Shown here in pieces: positions 26,343-36,405 of a stretch of DNA of 58,453 nucleotides. Numbering within the stretch: position 1 is the first letter of the stretch; each line of letters opens with the position of its first letter. Under the pieces are notes generated by a model. The model was not told the origin of the DNA, ran no database searches, and saw only the letters and a list, made by a program, of their open reading frames with translations. Origin of the DNA: an uncultured Lachnospiraceae bacterium (GTDB taxonomy: Bacteria; Bacillota; Clostridia; Lachnospirales; Lachnospiraceae); NCBI GenBank assembly GCA_934385475.1, contig CAKRPS010000014.1, positions 1 to 58,453 of the forward strand, in the 5' to 3' direction. The translations under genes were made by a program, and so were the position numbers.

Positions 26343-27362
26343 CTATTTTGTAAGAACGGAAACTCCTGTGTCGGTAACTGCACCGCCAAGGTCTTCTCCC
26401 TGAAGAGCCTTTACGCATGCCTCAACCCCCATAGATCCCATTACATCCGGGTTCTGAGCCATTGTACAAAGGAGACATCCATCGTTGATCAGTCCCATGA
26501 TCGCATCAGACTTATCAAAACCAACACCGATGATTCCATCTTTGCCGGAAGCCTTGATCGCATTTCCTGCTCCGGTTGTGGAACCTTCGTTACATCCGAA
26601 GATACCTACAACGCCCTGTGTAATATAGTTTTCTGCAATACTCTGGGATTTTGCTGCATCACCTTCGCCGTACTGTGTTTCAAGAAGTTCAAAGTCTGTT
26701 CCTTCAAATGCACTGCGGAATCCTTCTTCTCTTGCTACACAGGAATCTGTTGCAGCGTTTACATTGATAATACCGATTGTTCCGCTTGTAACACCAGCTG
26801 CTTCCAGAGCTTTCTTCATCTCTTCACCGGCTGTCTTACCTGCTGCCTTGTTGTCTGTAGAGAAGGTTGCCTCTGCCTCTACATTAGCAGGGGAATCTAC
26901 GTATACAATCTTTACACCGGCATCTGCTGCTTCCTTCAGTGCGGAAGAGATGGCATCCGGTCCGTTTGCAGCTACCATAATGGCATTGTAGCCACCTGCT
27001 ACTGCGTTGTTAACACACTCGATCTGCTGTGCGTCATCCTTTGTATTAGGGGACATAAATGTTACAGTAACACCAAGCTCTTTTGCTTTCTCCTGTGCAC
27101 CCTCATTCAGGGTAACCCAGTGCTGATCGATAGAATCCATTGTGATCAGTGCAATCTTATAATCAGAAGTAGCTGCTGCATCTGTTGTATCTGCTGCCGT
27201 ATCCTCTGTAGTGGTATCAGCCGCTGTCTCTTCTACAGCTGCTGTTTCCTCTGTAGCTGCTGCGTCTGTTGTTGTGTCTGCTGCCGTCTCCTGTGCTCCA
27301 CAGCCGGTCAGCATTGCGGTAAACATGCACATTGCACTCATTACTGCTAAAAACTTCTTCAT
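26343..27362 (-). CDS. sugar-binding lipoprotein of an Rbs/Mgl-type ABC transporter
   Basis: This 339-residue solute-binding protein has a lipoprotein signal (MKKFLAVMSAMCMFTAMLTGC) and then a 45-residue Thr/Ala/Asp/Glu linker. The mature Peripla_BP_4-type domain includes KIALITMDSIDQHWVTLNEGAQ, ANGPDAI and GFDKSDAIMGLINDG. Ligands in this class are usually monosaccharides (ribose, galactose, fructose, inositol); the fructokinase in the locus makes fructose or a related hexose plausible. It is third in the transporter gene order, after ATPase and permease, with a 61-nt gap upstream. Confidence 0.93.
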   Translation of the reverse strand: MKKFLAVMSAMCMFTAMLTGCGAQETAADTTTDAAATEETAAVEETAADTTTEDTAADTTDAAATSDYKIALITMDSIDQHWVTLNEGAQEKAKELGVTVTFMSPNTKDDAQQIECVNNAVAGGYNAIMVAANGPDAISSALKEAADAGVKIVYVDSPANVEAEATFSTDNKAAGKTAGEEMKKALEAAGVTSGTIGIINVNAATDSCVAREEGFRSAFEGTDFELLETQYGEGDAAKSQSIAENYITQGVVGIFGCNEGSTTGAGNAIKASGKDGIIGVGFDKSDAIMGLINDGCLLCTMAQNPDVMGSMGVEACVKALQGEDLGGAVTDTGVSVLTK

Positions 27363-27423
27363 TTTAAAACCCTCCTTAGATTTAAATGTGTTTTATCTTA
27401 GCGCCATTGGCGACTAATTCAGT

Positions 27424-28434
27424 TTATTTTTTCTTTTTGAACATACCGTTTCTGACAACTACATCAAGAAGTACGGCGAATACTACGATAACACCGATTA
27501 CAAGTCTCTGGATACCAACCTGTGCACCGATCATGTTCAGACCATTTTCAAGTGTCTGCCATACAGCTGCACCTGCCAGAGTACCGAGCAGAATACCGGT
27601 TCCTCCCAGAGGAGAGACACCACCGATAACGCCTGCGGCTACACCGTACATCTCGTACATATTTCCGGCTTCCATATTTCCCATACCCGCCTGTCCGCAG
27701 AGGATCAGACCAACGATAAAGGAACAGAATGCACTTACCAGATAGGTCTTGGTTGTTGTTGCAAATACACTTACACCGGAAAGCTTCGCTGCATCCACGT
27801 TAGAACCGATCGCATAAATATGACGGCCTGTTCTTGTCTTCGATAAAACAAAGAAGAAAATTACAAACAGGATAATAGCGATCCAGAAAGTATTGTAAAT
27901 TCCAAGTGTCTTACCATAGTAGAAAATGTTCTGGAATGCGTCTGCCTGCTCCTTCGGGATACCGGATGCAATGGCATCTGTATTTCTGTTGCCGTTTACC
28001 ATGTAAGCAACACCTCTTGCTGCAAACATTGTACCCAGTGTTGCGATGAAAGGCGGGAGCTGGCACTTACCAACCAGAACACCGTTAACTACGCCGATCA
28101 GCATACAGCTTACAAATGCGATCAGGATTGCCAGCCACGGATTCACGCCTGCTGCCATCAGGGTAGCACTGATCATGGCACTCATTGCCACAACAGAACC
28201 CATGGACAGATCAATATTACCAGTAATCAATGTATAACTTTGTCCGATACCGATGATCAGGTATTTGGACATGGATCTGAGCAGGTTCGTCACATTCTGT
28301 CCGGAAAACACGGTAGGATTGATGATACCGAAGGCAATATAAATGATCACCAGACCAACAAACGCTGTGAGAGCTCCTCCCATTCCTTTAATTGCCAAAA
28401 GTCTTTTCAGCAGACTTTGCTTTTTCTGATTCAT
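27424..28434 (-). CDS. sugar ABC transporter permease, RbsC/MglC type
   Basis: This 336-residue permease has about eight to ten helices. Family markers are NLLRSMSKYLIIGIGQSYTLITGNIDLSMGSVVA near residue 50 and IGSNVDAAKLSGV in the middle. The ATG at 28434 follows AGGAGG; the in-frame region upstream to 28461 has no comparable site. It lies 16 nt after the ATPase gene and before the binding-protein gene. Confidence 0.94.
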   Translation of the reverse strand: MNQKKQSLLKRLLAIKGMGGALTAFVGLVIIYIAFGIINPTVFSGQNVTNLLRSMSKYLIIGIGQSYTLITGNIDLSMGSVVAMSAMISATLMAAGVNPWLAILIAFVSCMLIGVVNGVLVGKCQLPPFIATLGTMFAARGVAYMVNGNRNTDAIASGIPKEQADAFQNIFYYGKTLGIYNTFWIAIILFVIFFFVLSKTRTGRHIYAIGSNVDAAKLSGVSVFATTTKTYLVSAFCSFIVGLILCGQAGMGNMEAGNMYEMYGVAAGVIGGVSPLGGTGILLGTLAGAAVWQTLENGLNMIGAQVGIQRLVIGVIVVFAVLLDVVVRNGMFKKKK

Positions 28435-28450
28435 TTCTGTTTCCCTCCTA

Positions 28451-29968
28451 TTATTCGCCACCGGCTATCTTTTTCTCAAATCTGGTCGCAAGTGTCAAAA
28501 TCTCATTCTGTGAGGTCTCTCTGGCATCCAGTTCGCCAGTGATACGACCGTCACACATTACAATGATACGATCTGCAATTCCCATTACCTCGGGCATCTC
28601 CGAAGAGACAAACATAACCGCAATACCTTGTTTTTTCAATTCATTCATCAGGTTGTAGATCTCGACCTTTGCCGCTACATCGATTCCTCGTGTAGGCTCA
28701 TCGAAGATTACCACTCTGGAATCTCTTGCCAGCCATTTACCTACAACAACCTTCTGCTGATTTCCTCCGGAAAGATTTCCTGCATTCACTTCCACATCCG
28801 GTGTCTTGATCTTGAGATTCTTTACTGCCTGTGCACACATGGCATCCTCTTTGCTCTTGCTTACAACGCCCAGCTTGTTGCACAGAAGATCCAGATTCGG
28901 AAGTGCTATATTATGGCGGATACTCAGTTTCGTACAAAGGCCGTCCTTCTTACGATCCTCCGGTGCAAGTACGATACCTGCGCGGATCGCATCATTCGGC
29001 TTGGAAATATGGATTTCCTTGCCATCCAGATAGATCTCGCCGCTCTCTTTGGGATCTACCCCGAAGATCGCCCTTGTCGTCTCTGTTCTTCCTGCACCCA
29101 TCAGACCTGCAAAGCCTACAATTTCTCCCTCATACAGCGAGAAATTGATGTCCCTCACCATCTTTCCAGCGTTCAGATTCTTTACCTCAAAAATCTTCTT
29201 TCCAACCTTGCAGGAGACACGCGGGAACTTCTCTTTGATCTCTCTTCCGACCATTCCTGCGATAATCTCATCCATTGTCGTATCCTTGAAGTTCATGCTT
29301 GTGATGTACTGTCCATCTCTCATGATCGTCACCCGGTCTACGATATGTGCAAGTTCTTCCAGTCTGTGCGATATGTATACAATTCCGCATCCCTTGGATT
29401 TCAGATCCTTGATAATACGGAACAGATCATCTATTTCCTTGGCTGTCAGTGCCGATGTCGGCTCATCCATGATCAGGATTCTTGCATTGGTGGAAAGAGC
29501 TTTCGCAATCTCTACCATCTGCTGTTTGGATACCGGCAGATCTCCTACCGTCTGCTTCGGATTGATGTCGATTTTCAGTTCACCCAGGATCCTTGCTGCC
29601 TCTGCGTCCATCTCTGCATTCGACAGGACAATCCCTTTGCACTTCTCTCTTCCTAGGAACATGTTCTCCGAAACGCTCAGATGTCTGCACATATTTAATT
29701 CCTGGTGAATGATCGCTACTCCCGCTTCCTGTGCCAGCTTCGGTGTCAGATCTCCGTATTCTTTTCCGAAAATCTCCATTCTTCCTTCATCTCTGGTATA
29801 GACACCACTCAGGATCTTCATCAGTGTACTCTTTCCTGCACCGTTCTCTCCCAAAAGCGCCATGACCTCACCGGAGCGAAGTTCAAACTTTACATGATCC
29901 AGAGCTTTTACGCCCGGAAAGCTTTTGCATATATTGTCCATGGAGACAATTACTTCATTCATTTCCAT
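28451..29968 (-). CDS. sugar ABC transporter ATPase, RbsA/MglA type (two nucleotide-binding domains)
   Basis: This 505-residue tandem ATPase is intact. Domain 1 has Walker A GENGAGKST, Walker B ILIMDEPTSAL and the switch His in YISHRLEE. Domain 2 has the relaxed GLMGAGRTE site usual for this family, signature LSGGNQQKV and VVIFDEPTRGIDV. It is the first gene of the transporter set. AGGTG precedes both the ATG at 29968 (tight spacing) and one at 29962 (better spacing), so the protein may start two codons later. It serves as the internal reference showing how degenerate the paralogue at 22035-23558 is. Confidence 0.95.
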   Translation of the reverse strand: MEMNEVIVSMDNICKSFPGVKALDHVKFELRSGEVMALLGENGAGKSTLMKILSGVYTRDEGRMEIFGKEYGDLTPKLAQEAGVAIIHQELNMCRHLSVSENMFLGREKCKGIVLSNAEMDAEAARILGELKIDINPKQTVGDLPVSKQQMVEIAKALSTNARILIMDEPTSALTAKEIDDLFRIIKDLKSKGCGIVYISHRLEELAHIVDRVTIMRDGQYITSMNFKDTTMDEIIAGMVGREIKEKFPRVSCKVGKKIFEVKNLNAGKMVRDINFSLYEGEIVGFAGLMGAGRTETTRAIFGVDPKESGEIYLDGKEIHISKPNDAIRAGIVLAPEDRKKDGLCTKLSIRHNIALPNLDLLCNKLGVVSKSKEDAMCAQAVKNLKIKTPDVEVNAGNLSGGNQQKVVVGKWLARDSRVVIFDEPTRGIDVAAKVEIYNLMNELKKQGIAVMFVSSEMPEVMGIADRIIVMCDGRITGELDARETSQNEILTLATRFEKKIAGGE

Positions 29969-30102
29969 ATCACCTGCTTCCCTCGCTTTGTTTTCTAAAG
30001 TATAGCAAATGGAAACGAAAGCAATAAGGGGGGAAACTTTCGTCTTATCGGGGGTTTTTTATGCACTTTCTATATTTTTATGGTGTAATTTTATATTTTT
30101 CA

Positions 30103-30138
30103 TGTCAATATGCCTAGTTTTGTCAATGTGCTCAGTTT
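30103..30138. repeat. 18-bp tandem direct repeat in the transporter leader
   Basis: TGTCAATATGCCTAGTTT (30103-30120) is followed at once by TGTCAATGTGCTCAGTTT (30121-30138), three differences in 18. It lies between the promoter at 30193-30220 and the ATPase start, so it would be transcribed. It is a candidate binding site for the YesN-type regulator or another repressor. Confidence 0.5.
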
Positions 30139-30192
30139 TGAGCTGTGCTTTTTGTCTATTTTGTACGATTCAAACTCAATCTTTCTATACCA

Positions 30193-30220
30193 TATTATAA
30201 CGCAAGCTAATTTTTAATCA
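30193..30220 (-). promoter_or_regulatory. promoter of the Rbs/Mgl-type transporter locus
   Basis: On the minus strand: TTGATT (30220-30215), 16-bp spacer, TATAAT (30198-30193). This is the best promoter in the 470-bp gap before the ATPase gene and implies a leader of about 215 nt. Confidence 0.55.
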
Positions 30221-30247
30221 AGTACAGATTAATTTAATCCGCGATTA
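30213..30247. promoter_or_regulatory. double TTAATC/GATTAA palindrome over the -35 region
   Basis: TTAATC-N7-GATTAA (30213-30231) is followed one base later by TTAATC-N3-GATTAA (30233-30247). The first overlaps the -35 of the transporter promoter. The arrangement suggests a dimeric regulator site, although AT-rich DNA can produce such patterns by chance. Confidence 0.4.
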
Positions 30248-30375
30248 AAGTTAACGTTTCTCAAAATTAATTCCGTGGTTTAATTCTCTATTAACATCTT
30301 GCTATTGCTCCGGGTTCCATATATCCTATAGGAAGCAGCACAACACATTATCTGGAGGAAGCCGACTATATGTGC

Positions 30376-30410
30376 AAAAACGGCTCCGGAATCCCACGAT
30401 TCCAGAGCCG
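30376..30410 (-). terminator. rho-independent terminator of the chemoreceptor-PilZ gene
   Basis: Read on the minus strand, CGGCTCTGGAAT pairs with ATTCCGGAGCCG (one G-T wobble) and is followed by TTTTT. It lies 30 nt after the receptor gene's stop codon and insulates the gene from the downstream sugar locus. Confidence 0.85.
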
Positions 30411-30439
30411 CTCTTCTGACTATGCTGCAATATGTATTT

Positions 30440-32536
30440 TTATTGTCCCCGGTAATTTGCTTTGACATAATCCCGGATTTCCAGATAATCCTCCGGCATA
30501 CGACAGCCAAGAATATATTCTCCATCATTCTCACTGATCCGGATTACATATCCGCTCAGCACCTTATCCTGCAACAGCGGGAAATCCTTGATCTTGATAT
30601 TGATATCTCTGCCCTTTGCATGACCAATCTCAGATGATCTGGTTGCTATGGCAAATCCATTTGCCGAAAGGTTTACCATCCGTGCGTCATAGGTCGTCGT
30701 CATGGATGCTAGTTTTACTTCACAGGCATTTCTCAACGGCATACGGGGATATTTTCTTCGGTTATGTACGGTAGGCGTTCCTGATATCTGAATCTTAAAC
30801 CGTTCATCCTTCGTCATCGATATTGCAATACTCTCCCATTTATAGAGCATGTTGTCCACAACGATAAACAGACCGTATTTCTTTGTTTTCTGCGGTTCCA
30901 GAACTGCTCCCATAGCCGTCAGCTTTCCTGTCATAATATACTGACCGGTCACTTCCAGAATAGACGCTTTATATTCCTTATCCGGGTTCTGTCCGTCAAT
31001 AACGGATACCCACATACCGGGACGAATATCTTCAAGACTCATAAAGCCACCGACGCCAAGTTCTTCGATCAGCCCGCCGACAGTCTCCTCAATCTTGCCG
31101 ACACTGTGCATTGTCTCATCGTACTTACTTCTCATGACACGGGTATTCTGATCAGCTTTCTGCACGCTGGATGTCATAACCTCCATAACATCACAGATCT
31201 GCTTCATGTTGTCCACCATGCTCTTGTTAGAATCCTCGACCTCTGTCATGGAGTCCTTGATTACCTGAATACTGCTGCCAAGCTGCGTAGAGTCATCTGC
31301 GATACTGGCTACGCTGGAATTAACCTGCGTGATCTTCCCGAGCACGGCATGGATCAGTGTTATCGTCTGTGTGATGGAATCGGTCATCTTCTCCGATGTC
31401 TCTTCCAGATGCTCTAAGGCTGTCCAGATACTGTTGGAAGAATTTTTGGTTCCAAGGCTTAGTTCCCGGATCTCATTCGCTACAACAGCAAAACCCTTTC
31501 CGGCTTCTCCGGCTCTGGCTGCCTCGATGGAAGCATTGAGTGCAAGAAGATTGGTCTTGTTGTTGATCCCATCGATCGTTCCGATCTCTTTCTTTGCCAT
31601 ATCAAACTGCTCCCGGAATTCTTTCAGGATTCCCTCCAGTTCATTGGCAAGGCCAGCTACCGTATTGGTGGATTCTACCACATCCGTCAGTTCATCAGTA
31701 CTGCTCTTTGCATGTACCATCGATTCATCCGTCAGCTCCACCATCTTCTCAATAAGATCTGCCACATTAGCTCCCTGTGTGCTGATCTTCTGAGTCATAT
31801 CCAGGGAAGATAATGTCTTGTCCTGCAATACGGTATTGTTCTGTGCCAGCGAATTCATGCTCTCCACTACCGCGTCTGCACTGGTCTTATTTTCATCGGT
31901 CAGTTCCCGGACAACGGTAACTCCATCTACTACTTCCGTGCTCGCACCTTTCACCGTCTCAATCGTATGGATAACTTTCTTGAGGTTATCCTCTGCAAGG
32001 TGCAGCATGGTTCCATCTGTAAAATTCAGATGATTGATTGACAGAATATATCCCACATAGCACATGAACACACTGGCTATCTGTATTTCATAGGAAGTGA
32101 TATCGGAAGCCGTCCGCATTCCAAGTATCATATTTTTGATCATCGCTGCAATTACGACAAGCATTGTGTAAATTCCATAGCGCAGCATATAATTTCTGTT
32201 CTTATACAGAATCAGCATACTGGTCATAGGAAGAATGTATACGAATGCCAACACGGACTGTGTGGTGAACAGTACAAACAGATATAATATTCCGTAGCCT
32301 ACTGCCACAACCTCCTTATAGATGTCCGTTGAACGCCCTTTGATCCTTAATGTCAAAATTCCTACAATAAATGGTATCCAGGCAATCAACATAAAGGCTG
32401 CATAATATCCACCGGTCCTCAATCCCTTCACAATTTCAATGGCATAGGACACCGATAAGATCACGTTTAACAACAGCCAGATTGCAAACGCCTTCTGATT
32501 GGCACTCTTTTTAAACTGTTCTTCTCTACTATTCAT
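30440..32536 (-). CDS. chemoreceptor fused to a YcgR-like/PilZ c-di-GMP-binding module
   Basis: This is a 698-residue protein. About six membrane helices occupy residues 15-175, with little extracellular sequence. Residues about 200-480 are a methyl-accepting signalling domain with hairpin tip [25 protein letters not shown] YcgR-N-like beta domain follows (about 495-585), and a C-terminal PilZ domain has the c-di-GMP motif RRKYPR (RxxxR, about residue 592) and NLSANG ([DN]xSxxG). YcgR proteins brake flagella when c-di-GMP rises; a receptor joined to one would pass the same signal to the CheA/CheY pathway (inference). It is a single gene with its own promoter and terminator; the ribosome binding site is AAAAGGGG. 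Confidence 0.88.
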   Translation of the reverse strand: MNSREEQFKKSANQKAFAIWLLLNVILSVSYAIEIVKGLRTGGYYAAFMLIAWIPFIVGILTLRIKGRSTDIYKEVVAVGYGILYLFVLFTTQSVLAFVYILPMTSMLILYKNRNYMLRYGIYTMLVVIAAMIKNMILGMRTASDITSYEIQIASVFMCYVGYILSINHLNFTDGTMLHLAEDNLKKVIHTIETVKGASTEVVDGVTVVRELTDENKTSADAVVESMNSLAQNNTVLQDKTLSSLDMTQKISTQGANVADLIEKMVELTDESMVHAKSSTDELTDVVESTNTVAGLANELEGILKEFREQFDMAKKEIGTIDGINNKTNLLALNASIEAARAGEAGKGFAVVANEIRELSLGTKNSSNSIWTALEHLEETSEKMTDSITQTITLIHAVLGKITQVNSSVASIADDSTQLGSSIQVIKDSMTEVEDSNKSMVDNMKQICDVMEVMTSSVQKADQNTRVMRSKYDETMHSVGKIEETVGGLIEELGVGGFMSLEDIRPGMWVSVIDGQNPDKEYKASILEVTGQYIMTGKLTAMGAVLEPQKTKKYGLFIVVDNMLYKWESIAISMTKDERFKIQISGTPTVHNRRKYPRMPLRNACEVKLASMTTTYDARMVNLSANGFAIATRSSEIGHAKGRDINIKIKDFPLLQDKVLSGYVIRISENDGEYILGCRMPEDYLEIRDYVKANYRGQ

Positions 32537-32582
32537 TTTTCCGCCCCTTTTATGTTTATAATACTCCTATCCTATATAGTAC

Positions 32583-32611
32583 AGAATAGCACAAACGGCA
32601 TGGGGCTTCAA
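32583..32611 (-). promoter_or_regulatory. promoter of the chemoreceptor-PilZ gene
   Basis: On the minus strand: TTGAAG (32611-32606), 17-bp spacer, TATTCT (32588-32583), about 45 nt before the start codon. It is sigma-A-like rather than the flagellar sigma-D type. Confidence 0.55.
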
Positions 32612-32646
32612 GATTATGTTGGGTCAATGTTTCTTAACAGGCAACT

Positions 32647-33372
32647 TTACAGCTTTCCCAGCGCCGCTTCGTCAGCCACTACAGTCACATCATTGTGAAG
32701 CTGCAATACGGAAGCCGGTACTGCCGGGGTAATCGGTCCGAAAAAGGCATCTTTCAGAATCTGTGCCTTGTCCTCGCCAGATACTACCACCAGAATCTTG
32801 TGTGCCGACATAATGGTTTTAATTCCCATGGTATAAGCCTGCCTTGGCACGTCCTTTTCCTCTGCAAAGAAACGCATATTTGCCTTGATGGTCTGCCCGG
32901 TAAGGTTTACACAATGGGTTTCCTTCTCAAAGGCAATCCCCGGTTCGTTAAACCCGATATGTCCATTATGTCCCAGTCCCAGAAGCTGCAGGTCTACCCC
33001 GCCTATGGAATGGATAATCTCATTGTATTTGCTGCAGGCTGCTTCACTGTCCGGTTCCATTCCATCCGGCAGGTAGGTATTGTCCTTATTGATGTTCACT
33101 TTATCAAACAGCTTTTCATTCATGAAATAATAGTAGCTCTGCTCGTTTTCCCTGGAAATGCCTTTGTATTCATCCAGATTGATGGTAGTCACCTCAGAGA
33201 AATCCAAATCCCCTTTCCGGTACCATTCCACAAGCTGTTCGTAGGCTCCGATTGGTGTAGAACCGGTTGCCAGTCCCAGCACGCAGTTTGCCTTCATAAT
33301 AATCTGTGCAGAAATAATGTTTGCCGCTTTACGGCTCATATCCTTATAATCTTTTGCCCTAATAATCTTCAT
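32647..33372 (-). CDS. nagB: glucosamine-6-phosphate deaminase
   Basis: This 241-residue enzyme converts glucosamine-6-phosphate to fructose-6-phosphate and ammonia. Family motifs are present: LGLATGSTPIGAYE (substrate phosphate loop), NLDEYKG with the catalytic Asp, and LGLGHNGHIGFNEPG with the active-site His. The ATG at 33372 follows GGGAGG. No nagA lies in the window; the gene behind it in the transcript is a truncated ROK gene. The 109 nt to the next gene on the left hold only that gene's promoter. Confidence 0.95.
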   Translation of the reverse strand: MKIIRAKDYKDMSRKAANIISAQIIMKANCVLGLATGSTPIGAYEQLVEWYRKGDLDFSEVTTINLDEYKGISRENEQSYYYFMNEKLFDKVNINKDNTYLPDGMEPDSEAACSKYNEIIHSIGGVDLQLLGLGHNGHIGFNEPGIAFEKETHCVNLTGQTIKANMRFFAEEKDVPRQAYTMGIKTIMSAHKILVVVSGEDKAQILKDAFFGPITPAVPASVLQLHNDVTVVADEAALGKL

Positions 33373-33409
33373 GGATACCTCCCTTTTCCTCTCTCCAATA
33401 TCCGACCTG

Positions 33410-34147
33410 TTAATGCAGCCTAATCTGGTTATCCAGTAAATCCAGTGCCGACTGTCCAAGCCCCATAAAGTACTGTTCCATGCTGTCTGGTATGAGGGCA
33501 AACTCCGGCACTACCCACATAGGCAGCCACTGACAGCACTGTTTCTTTATATGCTGTGTCATCTTTTCTGTTATCTCTCCCCCCAGAACAATCTTCTCCG
33601 GGTTCAGGATACAGATAAGATTTACCAGTACTTTTGCTAAAATTATTTCCCGCTTTGCAGTATCTGCACCGGTCAACTGGTTTTCCAGGTTGTCACAGCC
33701 AATCTGCATATAACCGGCTTCTCCTGCAAAGCTGTTGCAGCCGGAATACAGTCTCCCGTCTATGATAATGCCGGCTCCCAGTCCGGTTCCTTCCACATGG
33801 AGATGCACCAGGTTCCGGACGGGTAACTTCCCATCCTCACCGGTATAAGGACCGTTCATCCTTTCCCCTGCCATGTATCCCATGGCAACCGCATTGATAT
33901 CGTTCATTACCATTACTTTCCGGCTGCATACTTTCTCCAGGTATGCCTGCAGCCCGAAATGTTCCCATTCCGGAATTTGTGGAATGGCAAACACCTCTCC
34001 CTGTTTGGAAACAGCCAGTACATCTTCTATCCTGTCTGCCCCCTGGTAAAAAGCATGGTCCATGACACTCAAATGGTTTAATCCGATGAACCGGCAGTCC
34101 AGTTTTTCTGCATCCACATGAAGCCTCTGTGCCGCATCATGCTTCAT
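33410..34147 (-). pseudogene. 5'-truncated ROK-family gene (NagC/sugar kinase type)
   Basis: The open frame gives 245 residues that begin in the middle of a ROK fold. The region from MNDINAVAMGYMAGE through HVEGTGLGAGIIIDG and EAGYMQIGC to the C-terminus is recognisable. However, the N-terminal phosphate-binding DxGGT segment, and any DNA-binding domain, are missing. The nominal ATG (34147) has no ribosome binding site, and the sequence just upstream is an unrelated antitoxin remnant. The likely history is a deletion or recombination that removed the 5' part. It precedes nagB by 37 nt, so the intact gene may have been a GlcNAc-responsive regulator. The shortened protein could still be made but should not bind ATP normally. 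Confidence 0.65.
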
Positions 34148-34179
34148 ATTGATGGATACATTACATAACCCAATGCATT

Positions 34180-34320
34180 TTACCTTTCATCATATTCTTC
34201 TTCAGCTTCTGAAATTGCATTATCAATAGTCTGTGTTTCAACAATCTGTTCATAAGTTTCTATACTCATAACAACTAAAACACCATATCCATTCTTAGTA
34301 ATAAAAAATAGGTTTTTATT
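34180..34320 (-). pseudogene. remnant of a Phd/YefM-like antitoxin gene
   Basis: Reading from 34320, after an in-frame TAG, the frame gives FITKNGYGVLVVMSIETYEQ and then EEEYDER before a stop at 34180. This pattern (ITKNG, VVMS, ETYE) is characteristic of type II Phd/YefM-family antitoxins, covering the middle and C-terminus only. A frameshift just before the stop seems to have cut off the usual GKMHD tail. No toxin gene is present. It marks the junction next to the truncated ROK gene. Confidence 0.6.
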
Positions 34321-34380
34321 CTAGCATAATTATATGCATTCTACAATTACATATCCTTGAAAACCTGTCAAAACTCACAT

Positions 34381-34422
34381 AAAAAAAGATGAGAGGGAAC
34401 ATATATCCCAACTCATCTTTTC
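34381..34422 (-). terminator. rho-independent terminator of the prfA operon
   Basis: On the minus strand AAGATGAG-TTGGGA pairs with TCCC-T-CTCATCTT and runs into a T7 tract, about 35 nt after the prfA stop codon. Confidence 0.85.
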
Positions 34423-34456
34423 CACATTTTTATTGTTTTTCTGTCATATTTTTGTT

Positions 34457-35536
<1,080 letters not shown>

Positions 35537-35538
35537 AA

Positions 35539-36405
35539 CTACCTCCTCAATAAAGTTCCGTACACGACACGGTCCAGTCCCGCATAGTCCTGCACAACCT
35601 GAATTTCCGTAAATCCTTCCTGTTCCATAATATCCCGGACCGCTTCTGCCTGATCGTATCCAATCTCATAATACAGGCTGCCACCGTTTACCAGATACTT
35701 TGTTGCTTCTCTTGTAATCTCACGGTAAAAATGCAGCCCATCCTCCAGTCCATCCAGAGCCATCCGTGGTTCATGATCCCGCACCTCCGGCATCAGACCT
35801 TCCACAACGTCTGTCCGGATATAAGGTGGATTCGACACGATCAGATCAAACTTATCTTCACCGGAAAACTCCGCAGCTTCTCTGAAAAGATCACTCTTAA
35901 CAAAAACTGCCTTCATCTCCGGCTTCTCTCTTTTCAGTCTATCATAGTTGGCTCTGGCTACCTGCAAAGCTTCCTCCGACAGATCAACTCCGACACCCTC
36001 ACAGTCGTTGGAGTATTGCAGCAGGCTCAGCAAAATGCATCCGGAACCGGTACACATATCCAGTATACGCATACCATCATGCAGGTTGCGCAGAACCTCT
36101 TCGACCAGAATCTCGGTGTCCTGCCGCGGGATCAAGACCTGATCATTTACCAGAAAATCCAGTCCCATAAAATCCTGATGTCCCGTCAAATGCTGCAAGG
36201 GAACATGAGCCGCCCGCTTCTCCAGCAGCTCCTGATATCTCTTATATTCCTCTTGTGTGACCTCGCGGTCCCCGTGCGCAAGCAACGTATTCCGGTCTGT
36301 TTCACACACATACTCCAGAAGGAGTCTGGCATCCAGCACCGCCTCTTCAATTCCGGCCTGCTCCAGTCTGCTGCTCCCCTCCCGGTAAACTTCGCGGTAT
36401 ATCAT
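35539..36405 (-). CDS. prmC: release factor glutamine N5-methyltransferase
   Basis: This 288-residue SAM-dependent enzyme methylates the GGQ glutamine of release factors. The SAM site is [17 protein letters not shown] near residue 115, and the glutamine-binding NPPY is in [12 protein letters not shown] near residue 190. The N-terminal helical domain includes [12 protein letters not shown]. Its ATG overlaps the upstream DUF1385 stop codon (ATGA), and it precedes prfA by 2 nt, so translation is coupled with its substrate. Confidence 0.96.
   Translation of the reverse strand: MIYREVYREGSSRLEQAGIEEAVLDARLLLEYVCETDRNTLLAHGDREVTQEEYKRYQELLEKRAAHVPLQHLTGHQDFMGLDFLVNDQVLIPRQDTEILVEEVLRNLHDGMRILDMCTGSGCILLSLLQYSNDCEGVGVDLSEEALQVARANYDRLKREKPEMKAVFVKSDLFREAAEFSGEDKFDLIVSNPPYIRTDVVEGLMPEVRDHEPRMALDGLEDGLHFYREITREATKYLVNGGSLYYEIGYDQAEAVRDIMEQEGFTEIQVVQDYAGLDRVVYGTLLRR

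Noticed and set aside
30010..30023. TGGAAACGAAAGCA as a catabolite-responsive element before the Rbs/Mgl-type ATPase
   Set aside because: Three conserved positions of the cre pattern are wrong and the half-sites do not mirror each other.
32537..32646. Flagellar sigma-D-type promoter for the chemoreceptor-PilZ gene
   Set aside because: No TAAA-N15-GCCGATAA-like pair was found; a sigma-A pair with 17-bp spacing fits better.
34180..34320. A functional small toxin-antitoxin gene
   Set aside because: The N-terminal part is cut off by an in-frame TAG, the C-terminal tail is frameshifted, and no toxin gene follows.
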